DNA from: Datnioides undecimradiatus
Lineage: Eukaryota; Chordata; Actinopteri; Lobotiformes; Datnioididae
Assembly (NCBI GenBank): GCA_008933995.1
Contig: WARS01000011.1
Location: 7,283,516-7,347,515, forward strand
DNA: 64,000 nt
Direction of reading: 5' to 3'
The notes beneath the pieces are model-generated. The model was not told the DNA's origin, ran no database searches, and was given only the letters and a program-made list of their open reading frames with translations. The translations under genes were made by a program, and so were the position numbers. Below, in pieces: positions 12,722-26,400 of the stretch. How positions within the stretch are numbered: position 1 is the stretch's first letter; each line of letters begins with the position of its first letter.

Positions 12722-15700
12722 CTGAATGTATTCTCTTTGTTTGAGCGGGCACTTAAAACAAGAGGCATCCCCATCAGCAAAAGTTTGCACAGATGCTACA
12801 TAAACTTGGGGAGCATCTTAAAACGCTCAAATGTGTCTATGGTTTATTGCAACATGTCCCTCCAAAGTTATTGATGATCTTTTCACCACATACTTTATCT
12901 CAGAATTTGACCTAAGAACACTCTGTAGAGTAGGTGAGTGAATTGCTTTGGACAAAGTTTGAACCCTTGCACAGTTTGTTTTGGGGATTTGATCTGCTTA
13001 TTCAAAGAAGTCTTAATTCTAATAAAAATTTGAAATGCCCATCGTCCAACAATAATGCCAGCCCAGCTCATTGTGTTAAGATAGTCCAGAATAGAGACAA
13101 GAGAACCACTAATACAACATGTGATCTATTTTCTGTCAAAAACACGTCTGTAGACATTTCCACACTACCATCTACAGCTGTAGCTTTCTACATGGCAGAA
13201 GTCCATAAGCAGTCTGGTTGGACTAAAATATCAACACGGCACACATATTGTAAATCCTCATGCACAGATATGCACTGTTTGATTTCCTTCCTGCCACTTG
13301 GCTCCTGTGAGCACACATCTGATTCACAGGGACAGTTGTCATGCCAACACAGTGTTGGCAAGCTCCAAAACAGAGTGTCAGTGTAAGGTAGAGGCTACTC
13401 TCACAGCCAGGAACTCTCTGAGCACATTTGAGGACATGCAGATACTGTACACGCTTGCATTTTTGTTGTGTGGATTGGACATATACTATTGTTGTTGACG
13501 TCTGATTATGTGTGATATAAAATAAGGCTAATAGCTGTGAGAGCTATTTTTTTTGGCCTACAGAGACCAGGCTTACTGTAAATACACAGTATCACTACAC
13601 ACTGTAATTGAGCCAAAACAATAACCCTGGCTGGCTGCTTTGATGGAAGAGCGTTAAAGTGGGAGAGAGTGAGAGCTTTTGTTTACAGTCCTAATTTTTT
13701 CTGCTTTCATTCAGACTCTCTGCTATCAAACACTGAGGGCATTGTAAGGATTGTTAAGCAGCCTGTGCTCCAAATGCATACATTGATTTGTTTTAGGTCA
13801 TATATTTTTTGCAATCTCACATACTCACTGGTTGATTCTGTCTATATTGCCAGGTGTTGGTGTCATGGATCAGAAATGGATTAGTAGTGAGGGGATAAGA
13901 GAGTTAGGGAAGTGAGTGAGGGCACCCTAGAAGATCAATCAGAGGTCTCACCTTTTCTTTCATTTCTGTCGATGGGGAACACGGAGCACAGCCGGCACTT
14001 GTCTACTGCAGGGACACCATTATGGAATAGGCAGACACACTGACAGAGACAAAGAAGGGGATGGAGGCAATGACCGGGAAATCATTCAGAAACACGGCAA
14101 AGGGGACTTTGAGAGAAAGATGGCTATAGCAGAGAGACAGAGAGAGAATAAAGGGTTTAAGGATGAAAAAAAAGAGATGGAGGGAGTTTATTCTCAGGAG
14201 ATAGGCAGCGTAAAGTTGTGTTAAGCTGAGATCAGAGAGGGGGATCAGTCCGTGTATCCACTGTGTGCTGAGTGTCATGTTTTTTTACAGCAGGGAGTCG
14301 ATAAACAGCCATTCTCCCATCTTGTACGGCGCTTCTCTCTTAGCTAGGGTATGTTTAGCCTGGCAGAGGTGAGTTTCGGAGGGTTTAGCTGGGTTTGAAT
14401 CTCTAGTCCACAAGTGAATATCAAGATTTAAAAATAAATGAGCTTGTAATAACTTCAGTTGTAATTTTAGCAAGTAAATGACTTCTAGGAAAAGCTTATT
14501 TACTTGGGAGGAATCATTTTTTATTATGTATATTCATGAAAATGCATTATGTTCTTTCAAGGACCAACTTTTAAGCACTGATTATATAATATGCCAAGGA
14601 AGGAGACAACAGTCAGCCGGGACAAAATCTAATCTAATCTGTGCTGGAACATATTGTCCTGCTCTGGACCGTTTGTACATGTGTGTGTCTCTGAACAGGT
14701 TGTGGATGGTCTTTTATGTGGGCACAGCAGAGCAGTAAGTCCCTGAGAAAATTAGCTGTTTATTATGAGATACAGCAAGGAATTCTGTGAATGGCTGATA
14801 TTTGAACCTTTTACTATCGTGTCACGAAGTCCAGTTGGCTGCTTCTCATAGTGCCCCAGGTTACATCACTGTGACATGTCCCCATGCCAGAGTAGAATAT
14901 AGTTTGGAGGAAGTAGACTACATCATTTAGCAGGCTGTCTGCTGGCTGCAACATCATACCGCCGTATCCTAGCAACCAGTTTAGAAGAAGGGCTCGCTCA
15001 GGCAAAGCTTCAGTTCCAGCTGGTGATCTCTGAGGAGTGTGTGTGTGTCTCCGTGCGTGTGCGGGTGCATGTCTGTTAGCTTGCTAGGATAATGAATGAG
15101 TATTGTAGAAATGAGCGTGCTGGCTCAGTCCTGCAGGGAAGATCAATATCAACTATACATTCATCTCTAATTACCACAGTGGAACTTAGAAGGAGTCTCT
15201 CTTTGTCCTTCCTGCCCTCTTGCTCTCTTTCACCATCTCTCCCTTCTTTTTTCCTTTTTTTTGTTTTCCCACTTGTCCTTTCCCTCTACTCTTTTACTTT
15301 TTTCTTACTCTTTTGTTTCTTTTTTACTTTTGTATCTTGGACTTTATCTGTAAAATGTTTTAAATTTAAAAATCTTTAATGGCATGAGTAAAACCTATGT
15401 TACCTAAGCACCTCTGTACAGTACATTAGTTGCAGACCAGTATTTCCTCATTACAATTTCTAGAGTCTTCTCACAGTGTTCTCTATGTGTGTGTGTATTT
15501 GTCAAACAAAAATCTCCAAATCCCTTTCTCCCTATCGTCCCTCCCTCCCTCTTCTTCTATGCACTCTCCAATATAATTTATGGACTCAGAACATAAAAAC
15601 CAAAATACCTCAGTTTGCTATATGGCCCTTTGTCCTCTTCTGCCTCTTTTCCAGTCTCTACAGGCTCTGCGACCTCATAATGATGACAAGCAGGCTTGTT

Positions 15701-15761
15701 TTATGACAATGTTTGACTGATTCAGACCCCCCCCCGCCCTTATTCTTTGTGTCTCTGTCAG

Positions 15762-15875
15762 TGCTGAGCATTGGGGAAGGAGGTTTCTGGGAAGGCACGG
15801 TCAAAGGGAGGACAGGCTGGTTCCCAGCTGACTATGTGGAAGAAGTTCAGATGAGGCAGTATGACCCACGACTAG
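15762..15875 (+). CDS. shank3: SHANK3 exon: second half of SH3 domain
   Basis: The 114-nt exon follows a pyrimidine/C-rich tract ending in CAG and ends at a GTAAGA donor. It is entered in phase 1, so its first Val codon is split. It encodes LSIGEGGFWEGTVKGRTGWF followed by PADYVEEVQMRQYDPRL, the beta-c to beta-e part of the SHANK SH3 fold, and leaves in phase 1. The first half of SH3 is not found anywhere between position 1 and this exon, so the intron before it exceeds 15.7 kb. Confidence 0.96.
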
Positions 15876-18800
15876 GTAAGATTTCACACACACATTCATG
15901 TACATATGTACACTCATACTGTCACACACAAGTTTCCATCTTGCTGTAAGGTGTTGCACTGATCTTTGGCCATAGCTCTGACCAGTGGTGCCTAACAAAA
16001 GTAGGTCCCGCAGTTTTGGTGTCAGAACATCTGTGTGTGTATGTATGTGTTTGGATTAGATAAACAAAAATGAATCATATATTTACATCCAACATACAAC
16101 ATTCATTTGATGGATGAAACAGGCTAAACAAGGGAACAAAGGGATTCCAATGTGTTTCCAATCAAGATCAGATATATAATCTTTCAGCATGTTCTGGGTC
16201 AGCCCTGTGAAGAAAGCACCTCAATTGGCTCCTTTTGACAAAAAGGAGCAGCAGCTCCACTCTTACTACTCATTTTAGCCACATATCTGGGACCTAATTC
16301 TTTTGGTCACAACCCAAAATGTAAGAATATCAAGCTCACAAACATTTGAACACAGATTAAGTGGTAAATCAAAAGCTTTGCCTTCCTGCTGGGCTTTCTC
16401 TTCACCACAACAGTACAGTACAACGCCTGCATTACTGTTGATACCTTTAGGTTCCTTAAAGTGTTCTTTCCACGGCTCAACAATATCTCATCAGCTTCAG
16501 CAGTTCTACTCTCCTGCTGAGCACAGCCTGAGCCGAGCCTTGCTTTTATCGTTTTCATGGTTTGCCAGCGCTTCCTTAAGGCAAGCCAAAGTCCTTCTCT
16601 ATAGCGTTCCCTAACTCCTCCCACACCTGAGTTTTTTCTTGTATGACCACCAAAGCTGCAAACCCTCTGACCTGTCTGCTACCCTAGGAAAGCCCTTGGC
16701 CAGTAAAGACTGAAATCCCTCCTTCACTGCTGGTTTTCACAAGCAAGTTTTCATGTTGCCACGACGACAGTCACAGATCACCTTCTGAACACAGCTAAAA
16801 GCTGCTTAAAGTCTAATGTTTCTCCTCAATGGTTAGATAACCATAACATATTCTAACTTAACTTTGGGCCACCAAACTTAACTGTAAACTAATTTTACAT
16901 CGGCTTTGCTTTGCAAATTTTTAACATACAGTTGATCACTATTCACTGCTTTTAGATCTATTATAACAGTATAAACTTAAGCAAAAAACTTTTTGGCAAT
17001 GTCTCTTTAAAACAATTTACTTAGTAGGAAAAGCTTTTCTTTCCTCCTTCATTAGTTGATATTTGCCACCCATCATCAAGCTTTTAGGGACACTTAATTG
17101 GTGCTTAATTGAAAGCAGGTGCTCTGAAAAGGTCGACCAGTTTAGCCTGTGTTAAAAACATGTAAACTAGTCCAAGATTAAGGGACATTTTTCAGTAAAT
17201 GCAGCCCAAAACTACCTGTTAATGTCCTGTCATGTCAACATTTTATGATATCACGTGTATTTCACATATTTGTTCATTTAAAAATATTTGACTTTATAGT
17301 CACTACAGGATTTTATTGTTTGATTGAAGTTAGATTAAAAACTGGCATGAGAGATTATCAGGTCAAAAGATGATTTTACCTATTATGTTTTAAAACTTGA
17401 TGTTTTAAAATAAAATGGCATCCTTAAATCTATTCACACTATAATCTATGGCATCTTTAAACTGTGGTGTTTGGTGTAATTAGGAATATATTTTGCAACA
17501 TTTTGTAAAAAAAACTTGTAACCCTTTCACCAGGAGGCCAGTTTAAAAAATTGCACAGCCACTGTAACAGAGTACTCCACACAACAAATCAGTCCTAGTC
17601 TTGACATCATGATGAAGTCAGTGGTGAAAGAAAATTAACACTCTAAATCTGTCTGTAAAGGTCAGCCTTTTTTTTCAAATAACTATTTTCTGTGGATCAT
17701 CCACCTTATTTCACACAATAAATGACCGTGATGAATCTGCCATCCATGCTACCGTGAATGAAACCTTCAGCTAAAAGTCAAGTTAAGGGAACCAACTTCC
17801 TGTTTGGATTTTGATTTGATTAGCACATAGCACATTCATCCTCTGTGGTCTCACGTGCAACGACCTGTGCAGCATTGTGAAAAGCATTTGGTCATTGTGT
17901 GAAAAAAGTTTAGCAATTGCAGCAAGCACATTTTTGAAAAGGACAAGTTTGTCATAAATATCTCCTATTCCTAACATGTTTATCATGCATCTCCCAAGAC
18001 CTATTTCTGGAGCAATTGGGGCATTCTCCCTTTTCAAAGGGTTGTTGAGGGATTGAGGTTACCTCAGAGTAGGTGTGAAGAGATGAGAAAGGCCGGAATC
18101 TCTAAATACCCCATTTAAATGCATTGTGAGAAAAAGATAGGGGAAGGTGGGAAAGAAGGGGCCAGATAGCAAGGGAGACGGATGGTGGAGCATACTTTAA
18201 AGGACAGCAAAATGGAGATGGCAGAGCGTGTCTTTCAGAGAGGCAGAGAGAAAAAGAAAGAGGAGAGGGAGGGAAAGAGATGGGCCTGATATTGAGCCCC
18301 ACTCACTCATAAATCCTGAAAAACTGTGAACCTCAGATACCTATTTCTCAAGGAGTGAGAGTATATTCCACCACTTTTGTCCTTTCTCTCTGACACTTTG
18401 TATTGTTTCTTTCTTTGACATTAAAACTGGAATTTTTGAAAATACACAATGGGCTGCGGTGGTAATTGTTTTTCATTATCTCTTGTTATGTGCCAAATAT
18501 AAAAATATCAAACTTCATCTTTTATATTTTAAACCAAGTCCCCAGGATCAGCATTGGGCTGTGAGGAAATCTTGTGGCCACACAGGGTATTGCAGCATCA
18601 CGTGTTGCAGAGCGCCCCTGAAAGGGTGTCCCATTGCTCCAGTAATATTTGGAAAGTATAGGAGAGCTGTATTACTAAATTATTTACATGCTGTTTATGT
18701 GTGCATGGATACAGTAAGGAAGCCAGCTGGTCTCTCATGTGCATCAATCAGCAGAGCCAGAGGACTATTTAGACTCACTGCACCCAAAAACACAGAAGCC

Positions 18801-19294
18801 AGTGGGAGCCTTAAAAAACATACATATGCCCTCAGTAAATGAATATTCTTTATATATCCATGTTTTCGACTGAAATCATGGATCTGTAAGAATTGCTGAG
18901 TCTTTCAATTGCTTTTAATGAGCAGAATTGAACTATATTATACGGTACAATATATTTAATAAAATATCTAATAACATGCTGATTTCTGAATCCACTGGGG
19001 CATTTCAAAGCTAATCTCACCCTCATCCATCGATTCATTAACAGTGATACGACAGCAGAATAACACAGGATGACACAGTAACACACACACCAGGACACAC
19101 TAAAACACACAGAGTTGTTTATCTAAAGGCAACCATTGAGGCGTCACTGACAGTTAGGGCAATATGTCTCAGCCTAGTGAAGCAGGAAAGACAGCCCTGT
19201 CTACAATTAAATAACCCAAATACTACTCTCTCTCTCTGTCTCTCTCTCTGTTTCTCTCTTTCTCTCTCTCTCTCCCTCTCTCCCTCTCTCTGTC

Positions 19295-19327
<33 letters not shown>

Positions 19328-22300
19328 GCCACTGTACATCACCCATGAGTCATGACTCTGAAAGTGCTATCCCTCTTTATCTATCTCTGCCTCCATCTCT
19401 TTGCTCTTCTTTCTGCCAGATTTAAAAGAGCAATGATGGAGATGGGGCAAAGACAAAAAAAAATGTGATGATGGAAAAAAGAAATTTCAGTTTGAGAAAG
19501 CATGAGTGGGTATGGGTAAAAGCAACTAGCAGGCCAGAGAGAGACAAGAGTGAGACAGAAAGGAAGCAGGTGACCATGTGAAAGAGGCACAGTTTAAACC
19601 ATCACTTGGCTGTTATCTGTCACCACACTGCTCCCCTCTCTCTCTCTCTCAGCGTGGCCAGGGCCAAATGCAGCCAACAGTTCATCATCACCAGTGCTCG
19701 CGGGGACAGAGAGAGGGAGGAAAGACAAAGGCGAAGTGTAAAAGTCGACAGGGGGAGAAAAATAGGAAAGAGGAGCGCATGAGCAACTGATGGAGAAAAT
19801 GAGGGCGAAAGCAAAGACTATTGATTGAATTCATTAAGAGTACAATGAGTGATGCAGTGTTGAAACGCTGCTGGCTGTAGGCAAATGGCTGATTTGTGTT
19901 TTTGTTGAGGAGGTGTGCGGTACCCATGTGTCATTATAAATCATTGTACTTTTCACTGTTATAAAAAAAACAAAAAAAAAACAGAACTGTGCTCTCCAGA
20001 CCATCCTTTTTAAAAATGAAAACAGTTGTCAGATTTGTAGAATATGCCTGAAAATCTTCACCCATCCTGCAAACGCCACACTCCCTGTACACACAGCACA
20101 CATGCTGGTGGCCTGTATGTGAGGGTTAATAGTAGATGTTTACCCGTGGTAATGGAGGGGATAATGATGTGAGTATGAACTGCTCTTCCCTTTCTAATGA
20201 TGCTACCAAATTGCTGGGGGCTGTTCATTTTCAGCAATAGTACTGTTAATCTGTTGGCTACAATCTGTTAGAATCTTACAGCCCTCTAGCTGAAAGACCC
20301 CACCCCCATCCTGCTTTCCCCCAATAAAATATTGGCATGTTTTGGCCAAATAAGCAGACAAATTCTGCCAAATAGTGAATGAAGCTGCATAACATTTTTA
20401 CCATCCCCAATTTCCATTATATTGGCCTTAATTTTTTTCTTGCTCGCTCACAGCCTCAGATTTCCTTAAGGACCTCCACACACATACACCCACAGCATAA
20501 TAATGCACATTTTTCTCTGAGAGGATAAGCAAGGCTTGATTTTCTCAATGGTTTGATATCTTAACAAGCGTGCAAACTTTTATTTCTTTCTCTTTGTGCT
20601 CTTTCACTTTATTCCCTTGCTCTCCTCACACCGCGGCACAGTTGAATGACTCACAGCCGCATGAATCAGCCCAGTCAGATCCAGCCTGAGCTATTTTTAG
20701 CCTGCCCATTAAGAAGTTTTGGAGTGTGTCTGCACTCCCCTAGAATGCTTAAACATCAGCGTTGCTGCGGCAGCTGAGACTGACATGGGCAGAGCAAGTT
20801 TGAGGATAGGGTGGAAGAGAGAGGTAAGAAGGGATCGGGAGCTGGTGCAATGGATTGGTGAGGGATCATACACGAAGGCATCTGGTCAAACCTGTGAAAC
20901 TATTTGCATAGTTCCCCCAAAATCCTGTCTTTTTGTGTCCCAGGTGCAAGGTCAAGAGTTATGGCTGCTTCAAAGATTGACTTTTCATTCAATGCATTCC
21001 CAGTTTTATAATGAGTTCTTTTGTATCGTTACCTTAAAAGATGGATAGTGACAGCTTTGTTTTAATTGCATGATTGCATATGTGATATAAGTTTAGTTGA
21101 GGTTGAAGTTAAATACAGTTGAAGCTGTTGTAATAGCTCCATTTTAGATTGTCAAATAAAGCATCAAATAAAATAGTGGTTTTCTATTGCAGTTTTTTTC
21201 CCTTAGCCTAAACCAAACAGCTGATGGATGAACTCCAAAGTGGCGCTTGCAGAATTTCATAGTGATCAATCATTATATGTATGAAGCCATGACTGAATAA
21301 CACATCATTTAATTATAAAAATGGAGCTCATGGACATCAGCTGCTAATCAGCAGTAATAAATGGTTAGACTTGTTGTTGTTGTTCATTGTGGCATGTGTT
21401 TGTCAGTTTTATTACTTGGCAAAAAATGTCTCATGCAGATGTGTTGGGCAAAATGCAGTGCACCCATACTGCAGATACCAGGTCTTCATGTGCGAGTGAC
21501 ATTTCTTTTAACAAGCTAAATTCAAGCTACATGTTTCTCTGCCAACAGAGCATTTGCCTTCTTGACAGGAGCCTGGCTACTTCAACCTGTTCTCTTTTTT
21601 CATCATTACTTTTCTTTCCATTACCCCCCCCCCAATCTTTGTAACTCCTTTGATATTTTCTGTTTCTTTTTGTTTTTTTCAGTTTGTCATGTTGTCATGC
21701 ATTTCAACAGCTCCCATCTTCACCATTCACACCTCTCACTACCTCCATGAATCTGAATGGTTTTTCATGTTAACAAGGCCAGTAACACTGACGACATGTT
21801 GGTAACGCGGTGTTTCTCCCATGTTATTGTATACCTTCTTATAAACCATGCATAAGAGAATTGCTCAGCTTGGCAAAAGATGATGCATGAGACAAAATTA
21901 AAGGCCTTAAGCTGCATTTGTGAAATCTTTCTACCAAGTATAACAAAATTATTAGCATTATTGACAGCATCACTGTTATTTAAAAGGAAGTATTGATATA
22001 CTGTATGTAATCAGTCTAGAAGATCACGAAGAGCAAGAAAGGACCAGCTAAAGATGACCAGATCAGTTCTGTGATGGTGGCAAAATGAAAACTTTACAGC
22101 AGCTCCATATAAAATAAATAAGTTACTCATTTGAGTGTAAAAATTACAAATATTGCTCTGATCCTCCAGTGTGCCTCCGTCCTTCATCATGTCCCTCGTG
22201 TGCTCACGGTCACCCTCTCAGTCTTTTACTGTGATTTATTGTCGCAGCAATTCTACATTTTATGTCTCATTTTTCAGATCCATTCAGTCTGTAGTTTTAG

Positions 22301-23376
22301 TGTTCTCAAAGGTTAAACTGAGCTAGCTCATAAAAATAACTAACAGAAAAGCATTTACCTTTCAATGACAAACTACTCTCTGCTAAGTTCTCTCATGGTG
22401 CGATAAATTTGTCCATACAGGCCCAGATTGCAAATCACGAAGATAGTGCGTTCAGTCAGTAACTCTCTGGCAGCGACTTGTAAAATTCAGAGTGAGTATG
22501 CAAATGCTGACACCAGAGAGCAGTGTATGTTCATGTGCATACAAATGGACATGCTGCACATGTGTGCTTATGCATATGCACACACTTCAGTTACTGTCTG
22601 TATGCTGTATGTGGAGTCAGCAGATAGATTAGCACAGCCAACTAATCCATCTTATTAGTGATAGGGAGGGAGGGGTTGGGGGGAGGAGAGAGAGAGAGAG
22701 AGAGAGAGGGGGAGGGAGAGCATAAACCACAGGCTGCAAGACATGTCTTTGTGTCTTTGGTATTAAAGTTTAGCTGAGTCAGTGTTATAGACTGTCTGTC
22801 CTGCAGCTTACCCCAGTAAAAAAATCCACATGAGGTGTCTTATAGTAACGCATCTGAAGGTGCATGTGTGTGCTGGTAGGTGTGTGTAGGTGTTGTGTTT
22901 GTTTGTTCACATCACACAGAGTGATGGCCACTATCTGTACTTTTCATTAGAAGCCAGTCGAGTGTGTTGAGCCATCTCTCCCCCTCTGGAGGACAGATCC
23001 ATATCAAATCATAATAGATGACAGTGCTATTTGAACAATGAATCAAAGCTGAAGCAGGTCTCACAGTGGAGCAGAGACATATCACATTTGACAGGGGTCG
23101 TGTTGGATGACAGCAGGTCAACTGCACACTTATGCACATCTTCGCACACACACAAATATACAAGCACATGTAAACATAAGCAGGTTACTGCATTTCTATC
23201 TGAAAGACTGTTTCGCGGTGTAGTGGCTGCTCTTCAACAGCATATTCTCTTGCAGTAGTCGTCGTTTCAACTAATCTGATGTCTGAATCATTTTGTTTAC
23301 ATAAACCCTTTCCTTGTCATGACTTGACAACCACTGTGTTTCACCTTTGAGTGGTGTATCATCTATAAAATGTGGC

Positions 23377-23411
<35 letters not shown>

Positions 23412-26400
23412 CACAACTTGTCTGGCAGAGCTGTAAAGCATCCCACTGACTGGGCATGACTAATCACTTGCCTACCTTTACACCAGGGCGCCCCTGTTTT
23501 CCTCTTTCTCTATGTTTCACTCTCAGTCTCTTCATCTCTCTCTCAGCATCAGTCCACCACTTTCCTGTAGAGTTGGATGGCGCAAATTATGAATCTCTTT
23601 TTTGTTTGTAATCATTTTTCTCAGTTCAGTTCAAAGACTCATAGTTGCTGAGCGTGTAGCTCTTTTGTTTTCAAGTTAAGTGGTCATCTTTCTTGAAGGC
23701 ACATCAATACTCACCTCAGAAAACAATCACATAATGCATCACATCACATCACTGGACACAACTGTCTTCAGTCTCCAAAGTAAATTCAGTATGTTTAAAA
23801 ATATTTTGTAATGTTGGACCTAATTAAAAAAGAAGAAGCTGTGCATGCAGCATGATGATGGGGTCATGTATATCTCATGAACATGAGTAAAATGCAATTC
23901 TCAATCCAATGTTGATTAAAAAGATCCTGGAACAATGGTCTCAGAAAATGACTGATTATATAACACAATATATTATTATTAATTATTATTATTATTGTCT
24001 GGAAGTGATAACACTTATGTCCTCGTTGACATGAAACTTTAAACATTTTAACAAATATAAACACATAGAATTAATATGGAAGCCTATTTAAAATTATGTC
24101 AATTAATGTTAATATTACAATAACACTTACACAGTAGAATTCAGTACAATAAATAAGCAAATTTACATGGTCAGTTTACTTTCTTGCCAGGGTATACTGC
24201 TACAACCCAACAGCCACCAATCTTCAGTGTGATCGTTCTCGTTGCTTTTGCTGTCTTTTTAGTCTTTAGTTGGTGGAAAGTAGAAAGATGGCAGGAGATG
24301 AAGGACGACTGATGAGGAATGGTTTGAACCAGAGGAACCATGGATTTTCCTGTCTAGCAGTGTAGCATCATGAGGCTACATGATGTATATCACACTGCTA
24401 AGCTGACAATGCTGTTAGCTATCGGGGAAGGTCCAGTGTATGAACCTACCGATTTGATTCGGCTCAGCTTAAGGATTCACTGTTAAAGCTGCTTTTTTCC
24501 TGAACACTTCTGCTCTCCTGCTTCCCTTCTCCTTCCTGGAGCATCTGTGTTTGTGTCTGTATTTGTCTGAATGCATCTCTGCTTGTCTTGACCTTGACTC
24601 AAAGGCGTGTCGTGATGAGCTGTCACAGTGTTTGAAGAGCTTGTACAGTAGTTCGTTCTTGTTGTCTGAATTTGACTGAATTATTCAAGGCTTCCACGTT
24701 GACAGAGCGGAGGTATTTATAGCCGCTGGTCTCTGCCTCCGACACTTACACGGTAACAACGAGCTCTCTAAAGGCACTACAACAAACCAACCAACTCTGA
24801 GGTAGAGGAGGAGGAGAAAGAAAAGCAGCAGAGATGTGAAATATATGCTGGAGTTGTTTGCTGGAGGCTGGAATAGAGTGGGACACTAAGGCCAGAGACA
24901 CATATAGTTTTTAGTGCTACTCATCCAGGGACCCCTCAAAATGAAGAAAACTGGGAGTCTTTTAACAGCCAAATGAGGTTGAGGACTTATGAATATCCGT
25001 CTGCACAAAATGGAAGTTTCAGGAGTTCTTTTAATCGTGTCTAGGCGAGGTTAAACAGGAAGCCAAGCTGTTCTCTGTGATTCAAGCTGGGAGATGGACC
25101 AGTGGCAGGGTGGAGGAGCGACCTCCTTATCAAAGCCTTAAAGAGGAGAGATAGAGTTGAAAAAATGGACTGTTGTCCAGTCATGGTGTCAGATCTGCCT
25201 GTGCTGTGTAGCAGAATCGACGGGGTGGTAACAGTTGTGAAGGCAGAGCAACCAAACTCTACGTGTCATGACCTGTACTGGGGTAAGTCACTCTGAACTG
25301 TTCTGACTTCAGCGCACCGACTAATGCAAACAGGTGTAATTCTATTCCATGTAAACTTAAAATTATATTTTGTAGGAGAACCTAAAAATAGCCCTCCACA
25401 CTACATGCAAGAAACTTAGAAAATGACTCAGCATGAGCAGAAATGTAGTAAAGACAGAGGAGCAATGTGTGTCTGCGAGAACACAAACGTTTCCATTTTT
25501 AGCAGAGGAGGATATTTACCACTACAAATTTAAGTGACTATGATTAAGAGCTTGATTCAGTGCCAAAGATCACATTATAACTTGAGAAAGGATTTGACCA
25601 CAGGTCAAGTAAATATTTTACAACAAAGTACTCATTAAAGGTTTTTTCAAAGTCCATTTAGACAACAGTCGAAGGTCTTGTCATTTTCCCTGGTTTTCTT
25701 TTGCGCTTGCCGTCCTTGTCATCCTCTTCGTCTCAGCCACTCCCTGCTCCCAAAATGGAAAGCTTTTTTTGGTTTATTCATGAACATTTGGATGCTTGTA
25801 CTTGAGTGATCTTACTGGTGTGTCCCTTTTTGTAATATAGATACTGTATGGCATGGTTGTCAAATGGATGCCTGTGTTCAGTCGAGCTTGTGTTAGCCTT
25901 ACTGAAATAAGACAGGGTAGATCTGGCATTTTGACTTAGAGAGCTTGGGCAAAATGTCCAGCTCTCACTTTTGATAGCTTTGATTAACTTGGAATTATTA
26001 GATCTCATCTCCTATTCTGTATGATTAAAAGCCTGACTTGCATTATTATTGTCTTGGTCTGTACTTTGATCAAAGCATCTTTAGCAAGTTTGAATCCAGA
26101 AACAATCCCTGCCCTCCCCCACTCCCTCTCTCTTTCTCTTTCTTTAGCCAGTCTCTTATCCAGCAAGTCTTGCCATGTGTCAGGCTTACCAGAGAAAACT
26201 GACAGCAGTTTTTCCCTACCTCAGCCTTGCCCATGATATTTCCTTAAAGTAAGATTTCAATCCCAGTTCACATGGTAACGAGGTAAATGGATAGAAAAGG
26301 ATGTTAATATTACAGGTCCCATAATTCTGAGGGCAGCAAACACTTTCTAAGCAGCTTCGTTGTAAGAAATACATCAGTGTAAGCTGCATTTTTGTACATC

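Larger units (their letters stand above)
1..15761 (+). other. shank3: Long SHANK3 intron (inside the SH3 coding region)
   Basis: No coding exon with recognisable homology is seen. The intron must begin left of the window, because the downstream exon starts in the middle of SH3. It contains a MITE (901-1385), a hAT-like element (about 12380-12721), many (TG)n/(CA)n tracts, a TATA plus MEF2-like pair (9483-9520), and two small candidate exons of unclear status (505-531 and 2105-2170). Confidence 0.8.

Noticed and set aside
14699-14734. Exon-like segment between CTGAACAG and GTAAGT
   Set aside because: No match to SH3 or any SHANK3 sequence, and no pyrimidine tract of note.
20785-20823. ATG with 13 codons followed by GTAAGA donor
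   Set aside because: It ends in phase 0, which does not fit the phase-1 exon at 34281; unlikely to be a SHANK3 first exon.
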